A DNA stretch of 21,731 nt from a virus. The notes beneath the pieces are model-generated. The model searched no databases, was not told where the DNA came from, and was given only the letters and a program-made list of their open reading frames with translations. The stretch's first letter is position 1, and every line of letters begins with the position of its first letter. Below, one piece after another: positions 5,665 through 13,173 of the stretch. The DNA is taken from positions 1-21,731 of the IMG/VR virus record IMGVR_UViG_3300037040_000085, one strand, 5' to 3'. The position numbers and the translations under genes are program-made.

Positions 5665-8468
5665 CGAACATTGACCCGGTGCTGGATGTACCGACCGGCC
5701 TCTTCGCCCATGAGCCCGACAGCGACGGCGGCGCCGACCATCTTGGCGAGCCTGACCGCGTGTTCGTGATCGGCGTTCTTTGTCTCGGCCTCACGCACAG
5801 CGCTGAAGAACTTCTGGTATTGGGCCTCACTGATCGAGCCGCGATCGTACAGCTTCTTGGCCGTCGACTCCGCCGCCGAGACGATTTGCTTCGGCGTGTT
5901 CTTCGGTTCGTTCATCTCGATCTCGAGACGACGGATGTCGCTGCGCGCGGCGACCGCTTTGGTCTTTGTTTTGGCGAGATCCTCGATATTGCGCTGCGTC
6001 TCCGCCGCGCGCCGCGGCGCTGCCTCGACAGCCTCCAAGCTCGGCTTGATTGCGGAGAACTCCTTGTCGAGACCCGTCTTCTCCAGCACCATCCGATTGT
6101 TGCTGAGGAACGAGCGCAGTTGCGCCGCCGTCGGCGTGCGCGCCGTCGCGCCCGAGCCGTAAAGCTCGTGCTGCAAGACATTGCGCGTCGACTCGCGAAT
6201 CGCCGGGTTCTTCTGGATCAGACGTTGGAGCGCCTCGGCCCCGGCTTGCGTCTTGCCGGTGACGGCGCGCTTGATCGCCACCGGGTCCATCGTTCCGGCG
6301 CCGGAGTAGGGATCTTCCATCGCAGCTTTCTTAAGCGCGCCGGTTCGCTCATAGACGTCAAGCGGCCGGCTGAGCCGCGCGTAGGCCTCGCGTGCCGCCT
6401 TCATCTGCGGATGTGTTTTCTCCAAATTCGCCAGAAAATCGTCGCGAACTTCGGTCAGCCGATGAGCGGCGTTGGGCGACATCTCGTCGATGTGCTTGTT
6501 GAGCGTCTCGAGGATTTCACGCGCCTGGCGGATCGACACCGCTTGAATCGCCGGCTGCCCCTTGACGCTCGGCGCGTTGGTCAACGACTTACGGAATTGG
6601 CTGAGCGCCGCCTTGAGTTCGGAGCTCTTGGTCTCAGCTTCCGCCGCCTTGGCTTCAGCGGCGAAGCGACCCGTCGGCACCGACGGCGCGCCGCCATCTG
6701 ACTTGACGGCCTTGTCGAAGCCCGACTTCGTGGCGCGCTCGGCCTTCAAAGCCTCCATATCGGCGACCGCTGTCTGGTGAACCTGCTCGCCCAACGCCTC
6801 GGGCGTCGAAACCGGTTTGGCGGCCTCGGCGGCCTCGGCGGTGATCTTCTCCTGGTGCGCCGCCGTGTCGGCCACGCCGGCCGCTGCTTCCTTCTTGGCG
6901 CCCATCTTGTCGATCTGTGCCAGCTTGGCGGTCCGCTCCTCGGCGGTCAGCGCCTTGCCGGTCTCGGCGTTGACGCCCTTGCGCAACTCCTCGGACAGTC
7001 GGCGCGCCTCGCCGCCCCAAACGTCGCCGACTTCCTTGCCGACCCACTTGGCGCCGCCGGCGATCGCCGGAAAGGCGCCGCCCGCCGCGCCGCCAACTGC
7101 GCCGCCGACCATCGCCTGCTTCAGCTTCTCATCAGCGCGCTTCTTAGGATCGGTTTCGTCGGTCGGCGTCATCAGCCCGGCGCCCGCGCCGCCCCGCGCG
7201 CCCTCGAAAACGCCGCGCCCGAGCCGCGCCAGCGTCGGTCCTTCCTCGACCAGTTCCTTGCCGACCGTGCCTGCCGCCTTGGCCCCAGCGCCGACCGGAA
7301 CCAACTGCGCAGCCACGTTGCCGAAGGTCTGCGCCTGCGGCGAGCCGACTTTCCCCAGCAGACGAGCGGCTTCGGCTGAGCCTTCGCCCACGTCGCCAGG
7401 GATGCCCGAGAACAGTTCGAACGGTGCGCGCGCCGCGCCCGCGAGAGCGCCCGCCGCGCCCGACGCCTCGTCCTTGGCGAACTCGCCTGGCGACTTCGGC
7501 GCTAGAAACTCAGGGTCGCCGGCGAGGTTGGCCATCAGCCGATGCGCGTAATCCGGCGGCTTGTCTTTGTCAGCTTCCGCATAAGGGTTCTTGCCGACAT
7601 CCTGCGCGTAAGCCTCTTGCGGATCGAACGGAACCATCTTGGCGCCAGGCGGAAGCGGCGGAGCCTCAGACGCTGTGGCCTTCGTATCCTCGTCCATCGG
7701 AACAAGCCTGGCTCCAGGCGGAAGCGGCGGCGCCGAAGCGTCGTTCGTCGCGTCTGAAATCGCATCGGAGGCGACCTGAGGTTGAGAATTTTCGACGGAT
7801 TTCGTCTGAGTGGCGTCGAAAGCCGTTCCGTCGAAGTCCTTAGTCATCATTCCGTAGATCTGGCTCAGATTTCTCGGCTGGTTCGGATCGCCGCCGTGAA
7901 AGAAGATCGTCGGATTGTATTTTGCTTCGAGCGGAAACAGCGCCGCGGCGTTGGTCGTCGGCTCAACCTGCATCGCTTTCAGAAATTTTGGGCCGCCGCC
8001 CGTTCCGAGAAAATGCATCATGTAGAGGTTGGACGGCGTCGGATCGAACCCCTCTTTCTGCAGGACGCGCGAATTGTCGGCGGTCAGCGCCTTCATCGCC
8101 TGATCCTGCTTGTCGCCGTTCCAGATATCCTCGGGCCGCAGCCCCAGCTCAGGATGCGCGGCGGCGACGCCCAGCCACGTCCGCTGCGTGAACTGGTAGC
8201 GGCCGAACGCCGTGCCGTTGCCGGCCATGTCGTTGCCGCCGCTCTCGCGCCGGCGCACGGTCGCCATATAGTCGCCGCCCGCCGGCTGCGCACCGGCGGG
8301 AGCGCCGCCGGCCGCCGGCGCGTTGAAGTAGCCCGGATGCGTCTCGGGCGTGATCTTGCCGGGCTTCACCGCGGGCTGGGGAGTGGCCTCCGGGGGCGGC
8401 GCAAGCGGAACCGTCGGCGCCCAAGGCGTCGTTTGGTCGAGCGCAGCGCTGTCATCCAGCAGGCTCAT
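5661..8468 (-). CDS. Internal virion protein with lytic transglycosylase domain
   Basis: This 935-residue protein resembles T7 gp16 in placement and architecture. After a Pro/Ala-rich leader, residues about 66-170 carry a lysozyme-like transglycosylase domain: RRRESGGND with the likely catalytic Glu75, GRYQFTQRTWLGVA, and NLYMMHFLGTGGGPKFLKAM. It would cut peptidoglycan during DNA entry. A linker with two copies of APPLPPGAK/R follows, then Gly/Ala-rich and long helical regions, and a small hydrophobic patch near the C-terminus (GAAVAVGLMG). Start and stop overlap both neighbours by four bases (ATGA). AAAGGGG lies about 10 bases before the ATG. The domain call is strong; assignment as the ejectosome inner-membrane component is inferred from gene order. 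Confidence 0.85.
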   Translation of the reverse strand: MSLLDDSAALDQTTPWAPTVPLAPPPEATPQPAVKPGKITPETHPGYFNAPAAGGAPAGAQPAGGDYMATVRRRESGGNDMAGNGTAFGRYQFTQRTWLGVAAAHPELGLRPEDIWNGDKQDQAMKALTADNSRVLQKEGFDPTPSNLYMMHFLGTGGGPKFLKAMQVEPTTNAAALFPLEAKYNPTIFFHGGDPNQPRNLSQIYGMMTKDFDGTAFDATQTKSVENSQPQVASDAISDATNDASAPPLPPGARLVPMDEDTKATASEAPPLPPGAKMVPFDPQEAYAQDVGKNPYAEADKDKPPDYAHRLMANLAGDPEFLAPKSPGEFAKDEASGAAGALAGAARAPFELFSGIPGDVGEGSAEAARLLGKVGSPQAQTFGNVAAQLVPVGAGAKAAGTVGKELVEEGPTLARLGRGVFEGARGGAGAGLMTPTDETDPKKRADEKLKQAMVGGAVGGAAGGAFPAIAGGAKWVGKEVGDVWGGEARRLSEELRKGVNAETGKALTAEERTAKLAQIDKMGAKKEAAAGVADTAAHQEKITAEAAEAAKPVSTPEALGEQVHQTAVADMEALKAERATKSGFDKAVKSDGGAPSVPTGRFAAEAKAAEAETKSSELKAALSQFRKSLTNAPSVKGQPAIQAVSIRQAREILETLNKHIDEMSPNAAHRLTEVRDDFLANLEKTHPQMKAAREAYARLSRPLDVYERTGALKKAAMEDPYSGAGTMDPVAIKRAVTGKTQAGAEALQRLIQKNPAIRESTRNVLQHELYGSGATARTPTAAQLRSFLSNNRMVLEKTGLDKEFSAIKPSLEAVEAAPRRAAETQRNIEDLAKTKTKAVAARSDIRRLEIEMNEPKNTPKQIVSAAESTAKKLYDRGSISEAQYQKFFSAVREAETKNADHEHAVRLAKMVGAAVAVGLMGEEAGRYIQHRVNVR
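7645..7730 (-). repeat. 69-bp in-frame partial duplication in transglycosylase linker
   Basis: A 17-base sequence (ccaggcggaagcggcgg on the + strand) occurs at 7645-7661 and 7714-7730, offset by 69 bases or 23 codons. The protein consequence is two linker units, APPLPPGARLVPMD and APPLPPGAKMVPFD, just after the catalytic domain. Confidence 0.75.
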
Positions 8469-10387
8469 TGCGCCGCGACCCCTTTAACCCACTGGTTATT
8501 AACCAGCCACATGTAGCTACCGTCAGCAAGTTGCGCCTTGCTCGTGGCGCCAGGCGGCGCTTTCAAAGCGCCCTGCGGCGCGCCGCCAACCGCGGGCGCG
8601 GCGCCCGGCGGAGCATCATACGTCACCTTACCCTTTAACTTCGGCATCGGCGGCGCGGGCCGCCCGGCGAGCAACGCCGACACCCGCTGGCGATCCCACT
8701 GAACATATGGCTCGGCGATGGAACCCGTATCAGGATCGATGAACAGCTTTCGCATCGTATCGGCAGGAATGCCAGTCATGTCAGCAGCAGAAGTGTAGTG
8801 ACTGAATTGCGTCGCGTAACCAGCGACTTGGCCGCCGAGAAGCTCTCTTACCGCATGAATGATGTCCAGCAGCGATTCCTTACCGCGAGATGGGTCGAAC
8901 ATCGCAGACAGCTTCTCGCGTTCGTCCACCGATAGATTTCCAGCGCCGGAGATCGCCTTAGCGATCTCGTTGCCGACAATATCGCCCTTGACCTCCTCTT
9001 CGGCCAAGTCGCTGTTATTGATTTGGTTGGCGATTCCGACAAACATCTTATTAAATAGGCGAGTATCCGAGCCATTCGGCAGCGCCATGACCGCCGCCTC
9101 CATCGAATCGAGATGGTTCACGCTGACCGTCAAATAGCGGATGCCTTTGGCGGACGGACCGGCTGCGGCGTCGAGGCGCTGCTTCTTTGCCGCGTCGTAC
9201 CACTGAGCGCTAAAGCCGTCCTTGCCCTCTTCCTTGGCGATCTCGAAAGCGCGCAGGTTCGTCTGCTCCCAGGTGTTGTTGCGCGCAGCCACGGCAGGCG
9301 AAGCCAACGGCAGTTTCAGATCGACCATCAGGCGTGCGTTCTCTTCGATCTGCTCAGGCGCGAGCGGCTGTGTTCGCGCGCCACCCTTCTCCGCGATCTT
9401 CAATCGCTCCTCTGCGACCTTTTGACGCGCCTCGTCGGCCTTGGTCTTCTCCTCCAACTGCTCGCCTTGCATGTCGATCTTGGCGGCGGCTTCCTTGGAC
9501 TTCTCGGCGAGTGCGGCCTGATCGTGTTCGATCTTCCTCTCAAGATCGAGAAACTTCGGCTCGGCGGGGTCGGCGGCGACCAACTGCTCCGCTTGAGTAA
9601 GCGAATCAGCTTTCTTAAACTCAGGGTCGGCGGCTAGGGCCATAGCCGCAATCTTGCCGGCGTACTTTTTGTCAATCTCGTCCTCTCTGACCTTCGTCTG
9701 CTCGTCATGCCAATTCAGCATATCTTCATGCTTCGCCCAGCCGATCACGCCGCTCTGTTCCATCACTTCCAACGCCACTTTGTCTTTGAACGCCGTGCCG
9801 AGAGCCGTGATGCGCGCGCGATAATCCGCCGTCTCTTCTTTGGTCAAATCGGTGTTGTTCCTGATTCGGTCCTTAACCGATTCGAGCAGATCCTTGTAAG
9901 CGTCGCGTTGGTATTCGTAGAGCTTATGCGACTGGTCGACCGCATCCTTGTACTGCTCATAAGACTGCTTCGCCTTATCGGCGTCTTGCTCTTTGAAAGC
10001 CTTCATCACAGCAGCGCCGGCGTTCATCGCCGTCGTCATCGGCGTGCGCGTGAAGTGCGAAGCCAACATGGCGAAACCCATCGCCAACGAACCCCACGCT
10101 TCAAGCGGAGTCGTCTCTTTCGGCGGCGCATATGGCGCCTGCGGCTTGTAGGCTGGCGGTGCATTCTTAGCGAAGAAATCGCCCTCGATCCGCTGATTGT
10201 CGGCCTTGGCCTTCTCCAGCTTCGCGTCGTGCTCCGCCGTCTCCGCGTCGATCTTGCTGCTGAATTCCTCGAAACCCTTGTCCAAGTCGGTGTGCAAATC
10301 GGCAAGCGGGCTCGGCTGCGACGAGAGCGCCGCAGCGGCGCTACCGGAAGAGAACGGGTCGGCGGCGAGCGGAAAAGCGGTCGGCAT
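8465..10387 (-). CDS. Internal virion (ejection) protein, coiled-coil rich
   Basis: This 640-residue, largely helical and charged protein occupies the place of T7 gp15. Coiled-coil-like stretches occur near residues 37-72 (ETAEHDAKLEKAKADNQRIE) and in the middle (KIEHDQAALAEKSKEAAAKI onward). A short Gly/Ala/Met patch (SLAMGFAMLASHF, TTAMNAGAAVM) could touch membrane. The C-terminus is Pro/Ala-rich and ends SYMWLVNNQWVKGVAAQ. No enzymatic motif is seen. GGGGTGATCG precedes the ATG, giving a usable Shine-Dalgarno sequence, and the stop overlaps the transglycosylase start by four bases. The role is inferred: packaged in the head and ejected to form part of the DNA conduit across the periplasm. 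Confidence 0.75.
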   Translation of the reverse strand: MPTAFPLAADPFSSGSAAAALSSQPSPLADLHTDLDKGFEEFSSKIDAETAEHDAKLEKAKADNQRIEGDFFAKNAPPAYKPQAPYAPPKETTPLEAWGSLAMGFAMLASHFTRTPMTTAMNAGAAVMKAFKEQDADKAKQSYEQYKDAVDQSHKLYEYQRDAYKDLLESVKDRIRNNTDLTKEETADYRARITALGTAFKDKVALEVMEQSGVIGWAKHEDMLNWHDEQTKVREDEIDKKYAGKIAAMALAADPEFKKADSLTQAEQLVAADPAEPKFLDLERKIEHDQAALAEKSKEAAAKIDMQGEQLEEKTKADEARQKVAEERLKIAEKGGARTQPLAPEQIEENARLMVDLKLPLASPAVAARNNTWEQTNLRAFEIAKEEGKDGFSAQWYDAAKKQRLDAAAGPSAKGIRYLTVSVNHLDSMEAAVMALPNGSDTRLFNKMFVGIANQINNSDLAEEEVKGDIVGNEIAKAISGAGNLSVDEREKLSAMFDPSRGKESLLDIIHAVRELLGGQVAGYATQFSHYTSAADMTGIPADTMRKLFIDPDTGSIAEPYVQWDRQRVSALLAGRPAPPMPKLKGKVTYDAPPGAAPAVGGAPQGALKAPPGATSKAQLADGSYMWLVNNQWVKGVAAQ

Positions 10388-10390
10388 CGA

Positions 10391-11572
10391 TCACCCCACA
10401 GCCTTTAAGCCCATGCCGGCCATCCCGCCGGCGAAATTGGCGATCGAAGCCGACAGCGCCGCGTCCTGCTTGATCGAAGCGTCCATCAGGCTCTGATAAA
10501 GCTGAGCCGAGAACTCGCTCTCGCTGACGCCCTGCTGAAGTAGGTTCATGGCGATCTGCGCGCCATGGCTGACTGTCGTCTGCGAAAGATTGGCGAGATC
10601 CTGAGCCTCCGCGCTCGAACCCGTCTGGCCGCGCGAAGCGTACTGCGAACGGATCATCGCCGCAGCGGAATCATGCGCCGACGACAGCCCTGCCGAAACA
10701 CCGGGCGGCAGCGTGCCAGAAGTCAAGTAGGACTGAAGTTCCTGGCCCTGCGCCGACATCTGCGCCGCCTCGGCGCTGACTTGGCCCTGGTAAGCGGGCT
10801 TCTTGTCTCCTTGCAAAATTGACGACGCCAAGCCGCCGGCGCCCAGCGCCATCGGCCCATAGGATTTCAGCATGCCAAGCACACCAGCGTCGGTCCCCGC
10901 CTTTGCGCCTGGGCCAAGAGCGCCTGCAACTTCTGCTCCTGGTGCGGCCGTAGTCGCTGGCGCAGCTGCGCCGGGCGCCGCGGCAAGGCCCGTCGGCGCG
11001 CTCGACGTCCCGAGCGCCGATGCGGCCGTGTCGCCGGTCAGACCTGACGACGTGCCAGCGCCACCGCCGGCGCCAGTCAGCGATGAATCACCGAGACCAA
11101 ACTCGCCGGTGGCGCTCGGCGCCGCCGCGGCGCTGGCAGGCGCAGCAGCGCCAACAACCGACCCTGCCGGCGCACCAACGCCAGGTGCAGCACCAGAAGC
11201 CACGGCAGTTCCAGGCACTGTTGCGGTGTCGAGACTCGTACCAAGGGAGCCAGGTACGCCAGCGCCCATTGCTGGCGTAGAACCAAGCGCGGGCATGTCC
11301 GAAGTAGCCCCAGTAAGAGCCGAGCCTAAACCGCTAAGAGCGCTCCCCGTTGCATCAGCGGCCCCAAATCCAGCCGCGATTTCAGCATCTGTAGTGCCGG
11401 CCATCCCAAGACCTGTCACGACAGACCCTACATCCAAAGGCGCAGTCGCGCCCGCCAAAGCCAATGGTGCGCCAACGTCAGCCGCGACGGTCGCGCCAGC
11501 GCCAAGCGCCGCGCCAGCCGCGCCAATGCTGTCCGTGATGGCCGCAATAATCGGAATCGAAACGCATCCCAT
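10391..11572 (-). CDS. Internal virion protein (gp14-like), Ala/Gly-rich
   Basis: The protein (393 aa) has a long low-complexity N-terminal part, up to about residue 245, made mostly of Ala, Gly, Ser, Thr and Pro. The structured C-terminal part, with IRSQYASRGQTGSSAEAQDL and QIAMNLLQQGVSESEFSAQL, matches a pattern widespread in the first ejection protein of short-tailed phages (a short arginine-glycine-serine segment followed by an amphipathic helix). It lies directly before the two larger ejection proteins, as gp14 does in T7. The start is two bases after the acetyltransferase stop, and the next gene starts three bases after its stop. A membrane-inserting role at the outer envelope is inferred from the T7 analogue. 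Confidence 0.72.
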   Translation of the reverse strand: MGCVSIPIIAAITDSIGAAGAALGAGATVAADVGAPLALAGATAPLDVGSVVTGLGMAGTTDAEIAAGFGAADATGSALSGLGSALTGATSDMPALGSTPAMGAGVPGSLGTSLDTATVPGTAVASGAAPGVGAPAGSVVGAAAPASAAAAPSATGEFGLGDSSLTGAGGGAGTSSGLTGDTAASALGTSSAPTGLAAAPGAAAPATTAAPGAEVAGALGPGAKAGTDAGVLGMLKSYGPMALGAGGLASSILQGDKKPAYQGQVSAEAAQMSAQGQELQSYLTSGTLPPGVSAGLSSAHDSAAAMIRSQYASRGQTGSSAEAQDLANLSQTTVSHGAQIAMNLLQQGVSESEFSAQLYQSLMDASIKQDAALSASIANFAGGMAGMGLKAVG

Positions 11573-11574
11573 CG

Positions 11575-12045
11575 TCAGTCTCTCAGCCAGAGATAGTACT
11601 CATGCTTGATCAGCACCGCTTTGAGCCGTCTGAACCATACTCCAAGACGAGCCCCGCGGCCAAGCATTCGGTGGTGCATCAGCGCGTAGTCGGCGCCGGC
11701 CGCCTTGAGGCCGGGAAGCGAAAAAGTCAGCATCCGATAGCCGAGGCCGGCGAACCGAGGATCGATGTAGATCGCACCCTGGTTCGCCACGATCAGCCCC
11801 TTCGATTCGATATCGGGCATCAGGCTCCATGAGAAATAGCCGACCAGGCGACCGCCGACCCGCGCCCCGACCACGCGAAGCACCCCGGCCCTTTCCGCGT
11901 CAATCATCGCCTGCTCGTCGATCTTGCACGGCCTTTTCTCGGCGAGAACGCCCTCGACCTCGTTGAAATGTGCTCGCACCAGCACTTCGCCTTCAGGCCA
12001 CGCCGACGCCCACGTCTCCCATGCAATAACCACGGGATCATCCAT
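11575..12045 (-). CDS. GNAT-family N-acetyltransferase
   Basis: This 156-residue protein starts at ATG 12045, overlapping the sulfotransferase stop by eight bases; an in-frame TTG at 12072 would add nine residues, but its GGGAGG abuts the codon with no spacing. GNAT hallmarks are visible: a beta strand pair around GARVGGRLVGYFSWSLMPDI, then GAIYIDPRFAGLGYRMLTF, where RFAGLG fits the R/Q-x-x-G-x-G/A acetyl-CoA loop, then an amphipathic helix and ALMHHRMLGRGARLGVWFRR near the end. The substrate cannot be told. Small acetyltransferases occur in this position in other short-tailed phages; virion-protein or host-target modification is possible. Confidence 0.75.
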   Translation of the reverse strand: MDDPVVIAWETWASAWPEGEVLVRAHFNEVEGVLAEKRPCKIDEQAMIDAERAGVLRVVGARVGGRLVGYFSWSLMPDIESKGLIVANQGAIYIDPRFAGLGYRMLTFSLPGLKAAGADYALMHHRMLGRGARLGVWFRRLKAVLIKHEYYLWLRD

Positions 12046-12610
12046 GACCGACAGCCGAACAGTGCGCTGCAACCTCCCGCTTCATCGCATCAATCGAGAC
12101 TTGATTCGCTGCAACCTCCCGCAACTCAGCTACGAGATCGATCTGGACATTGACGTGCGCCCATCGCGCGTCCCACTCCGGCTTCCAGCCATAGATAAGG
12201 CAATGCTCGAACATGCGCCGACGGTTCTTCTGCTCGTACAGATCACGAAACGACATCGACAGCACGCCTGGCTCGCGCTCGATCTCGTCGAGAATAGCGT
12301 CGCGCTCCTCCAGATCCCCGGCGCGCGGCACGATCCCAAACTGCGACAGGCTCAACTTCACATCCTCAATCGGCCGCCGCACGACGGCGATCGCCGCTGC
12401 GGGAAACCGCTCGCGCAGCAGACGCCAGCCTGCCATCGCACCGGTCTCGACCGTGCCGATCATACCGCTATCGAAGTTGTGAAAGAAGTCGTCTATCGAA
12501 GCGCTCCGCGCCGCGATGTCGTGGCCGACACACTCGCCACTGTACGACAGATACTTCGAAAGCCACGCCGTTCGGCTGCGAGGAAGAGCGAAAACGACGA
12601 ACGGCCTCAC
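12038..12610 (-). CDS. Sulfotransferase-like protein (PAPS-binding fold)
   Basis: The start is set at GTG 12610, because GGAG lies eight bases before it and this leaves two bases after the upstream stop; a longer frame reaching 12670 would overlap the upstream gene by 58 bases. The product (190 aa) begins MRPFVVFALPRSRTAWLSKY. The PRSRTAW segment (residues 10-16) is the 5'-phosphosulfate-binding loop of sulfotransferases. AIAVVRRPIEDVKLSLSQFG contains the matching 3'-phosphate element, with Arg78 and Ser87. It would move sulfate from PAPS to an unknown acceptor. Set between the tail nozzle block and the ejection genes beside an acetyltransferase, it may modify a virion protein or host glycan; that is inference. 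Confidence 0.78.
   Translation of the reverse strand: MRPFVVFALPRSRTAWLSKYLSYSGECVGHDIAARSASIDDFFHNFDSGMIGTVETGAMAGWRLLRERFPAAAIAVVRRPIEDVKLSLSQFGIVPRAGDLEERDAILDEIEREPGVLSMSFRDLYEQKNRRRMFEHCLIYGWKPEWDARWAHVNVQIDLVAELREVAANQVSIDAMKREVAAHCSAVGHG
12066..12122 (-). repeat. 15-bp direct repeat, 42-bp period, in sulfotransferase 3' end
   Basis: The + strand sequence gctgcaacctcccgc occurs at 12066-12080 and again at 12108-12122, exactly 42 bases (14 codons) apart. In the protein this gives REVAA twice near the C-terminus. It is a small in-frame duplication; no wider array is present. Confidence 0.7.
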
Positions 12611-12612
12611 AC

Positions 12613-13023
12613 TCAAATCTCCAATTTCAGTTCGGCTTGCTGATGCTCGAGATAATGGAGACGCACCCACGCCTCGAACTGTGGCTTGTCGCCGAAATTG
12701 ACGTCCTGCAAATCGCTGCTTTGCAAGCCGAGAACACCGTTCATGTCGCCGTGAAGCTGCGAGTTGTTCTGCAAGAAATCGCCGATCGCGTTAGAGTCGA
12801 TCGGGTCGACCTGATAGTCGCTCAGATCGGCGCCATATTTTGTCTTGATCGCCGCACGGATACGGTCGTGGCTGTTGCGATGGTCCCACGAAAACCGATT
12901 CCAGCCGTCAGGCGTTTGCGGGAGATTCTCGAGCGCTGCCAGCATATCATTCGCCAGTTCGATTACTGCGCCCAGCGGGGCGAGTCGGTCCTGGCTCAAC
13001 CTGCGGAGATGTCCACGGCTCAT
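12613..13023 (-). CDS. Phage protein of unknown function, 136 aa
   Basis: The protein begins MSRGHLRRLSQDRLAPLGAV and contains WNRFSWDHRNSHDRIRAAI and LHGDMNGVLGLQSSDLQDVN; it ends LHYLEHQQAELKLEI. It looks globular and helical, but I recognise no family. The ATG is preceded by GGTGG at about eight bases, a fair ribosome binding site. The first 77 bases overlap the end of the small upstream gene in another frame, and the stop lies two bases before the sulfotransferase GTG. Position after the tail nozzle gene suggests a tail or assembly accessory role, from context only. Confidence 0.68.
   Translation of the reverse strand: MSRGHLRRLSQDRLAPLGAVIELANDMLAALENLPQTPDGWNRFSWDHRNSHDRIRAAIKTKYGADLSDYQVDPIDSNAIGDFLQNNSQLHGDMNGVLGLQSSDLQDVNFGDKPQFEAWVRLHYLEHQQAELKLEI
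12619..12622 (-). promoter_or_regulatory. Ribosome binding site that sets the sulfotransferase start
   Basis: GGAG on the - strand, followed by ATTTGAGT and then GTG, gives an eight-base spacing. It overlaps the last codons of the upstream gene and supports the short GTG start over the longer frame. Confidence 0.7.
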
Positions 13024-13162
13024 CGCGATTCCACCCCATCCCCCGCCACGACGCGGTCCCGTTGACAGTCTGAGCTAAAAAACCGTCAGCGCCGCGCGGA
13101 TTCTCGCCGCGAGCGACGTTCTTCTCAAAGTCCATTTTGACGCCGGTGGTGCGCATGGCCAT
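12947..13162 (-). CDS. Small phage protein of unknown function, 71 aa
   Basis: The start is placed at ATG 13162 because AGGAG lies seven bases before it; a GTG at 13177 in the same frame overlaps the nozzle stop but would put the ribosome binding site inside the gene. The protein begins MAMRTTGVKMDFEKNVARGE, is polar, and has GFLAQTVNGTASWRGMGWNR in the middle and a basic Pro-rich tail. No family is recognised. Its last 77 bases overlap the start of the next gene out of frame. The ribosome binding site is among the best in this block, which is the main evidence that it is translated. Confidence 0.55.
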   Translation of the reverse strand: MAMRTTGVKMDFEKNVARGENPRGADGFLAQTVNGTASWRGMGWNRDEPWTSPQVEPGPTRPAGRSNRTGE

Positions 13163-13173
13163 GGGGTTTCTCC

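Noticed and set aside
5625-6701. Long + strand open frame (358 codons) opposite the transglycosylase gene
   Set aside because: Arg/Leu-rich composition, no ribosome binding site or recognisable motif, and fully antisense to a confidently coding region.
12611-12670. Longer sulfotransferase start at 12670
   Set aside because: It would overlap the upstream gene by 58 bases, while a GTG with a well-spaced GGAG sits two bases after the upstream stop and puts the phosphate-binding loop at the usual N-terminal place.
12947-13023. Frameshift joining the 71-aa and 136-aa genes after the nozzle
   Set aside because: Each has its own ribosome binding site and start, and neither protein ends or begins in a way that suggests a broken single domain.
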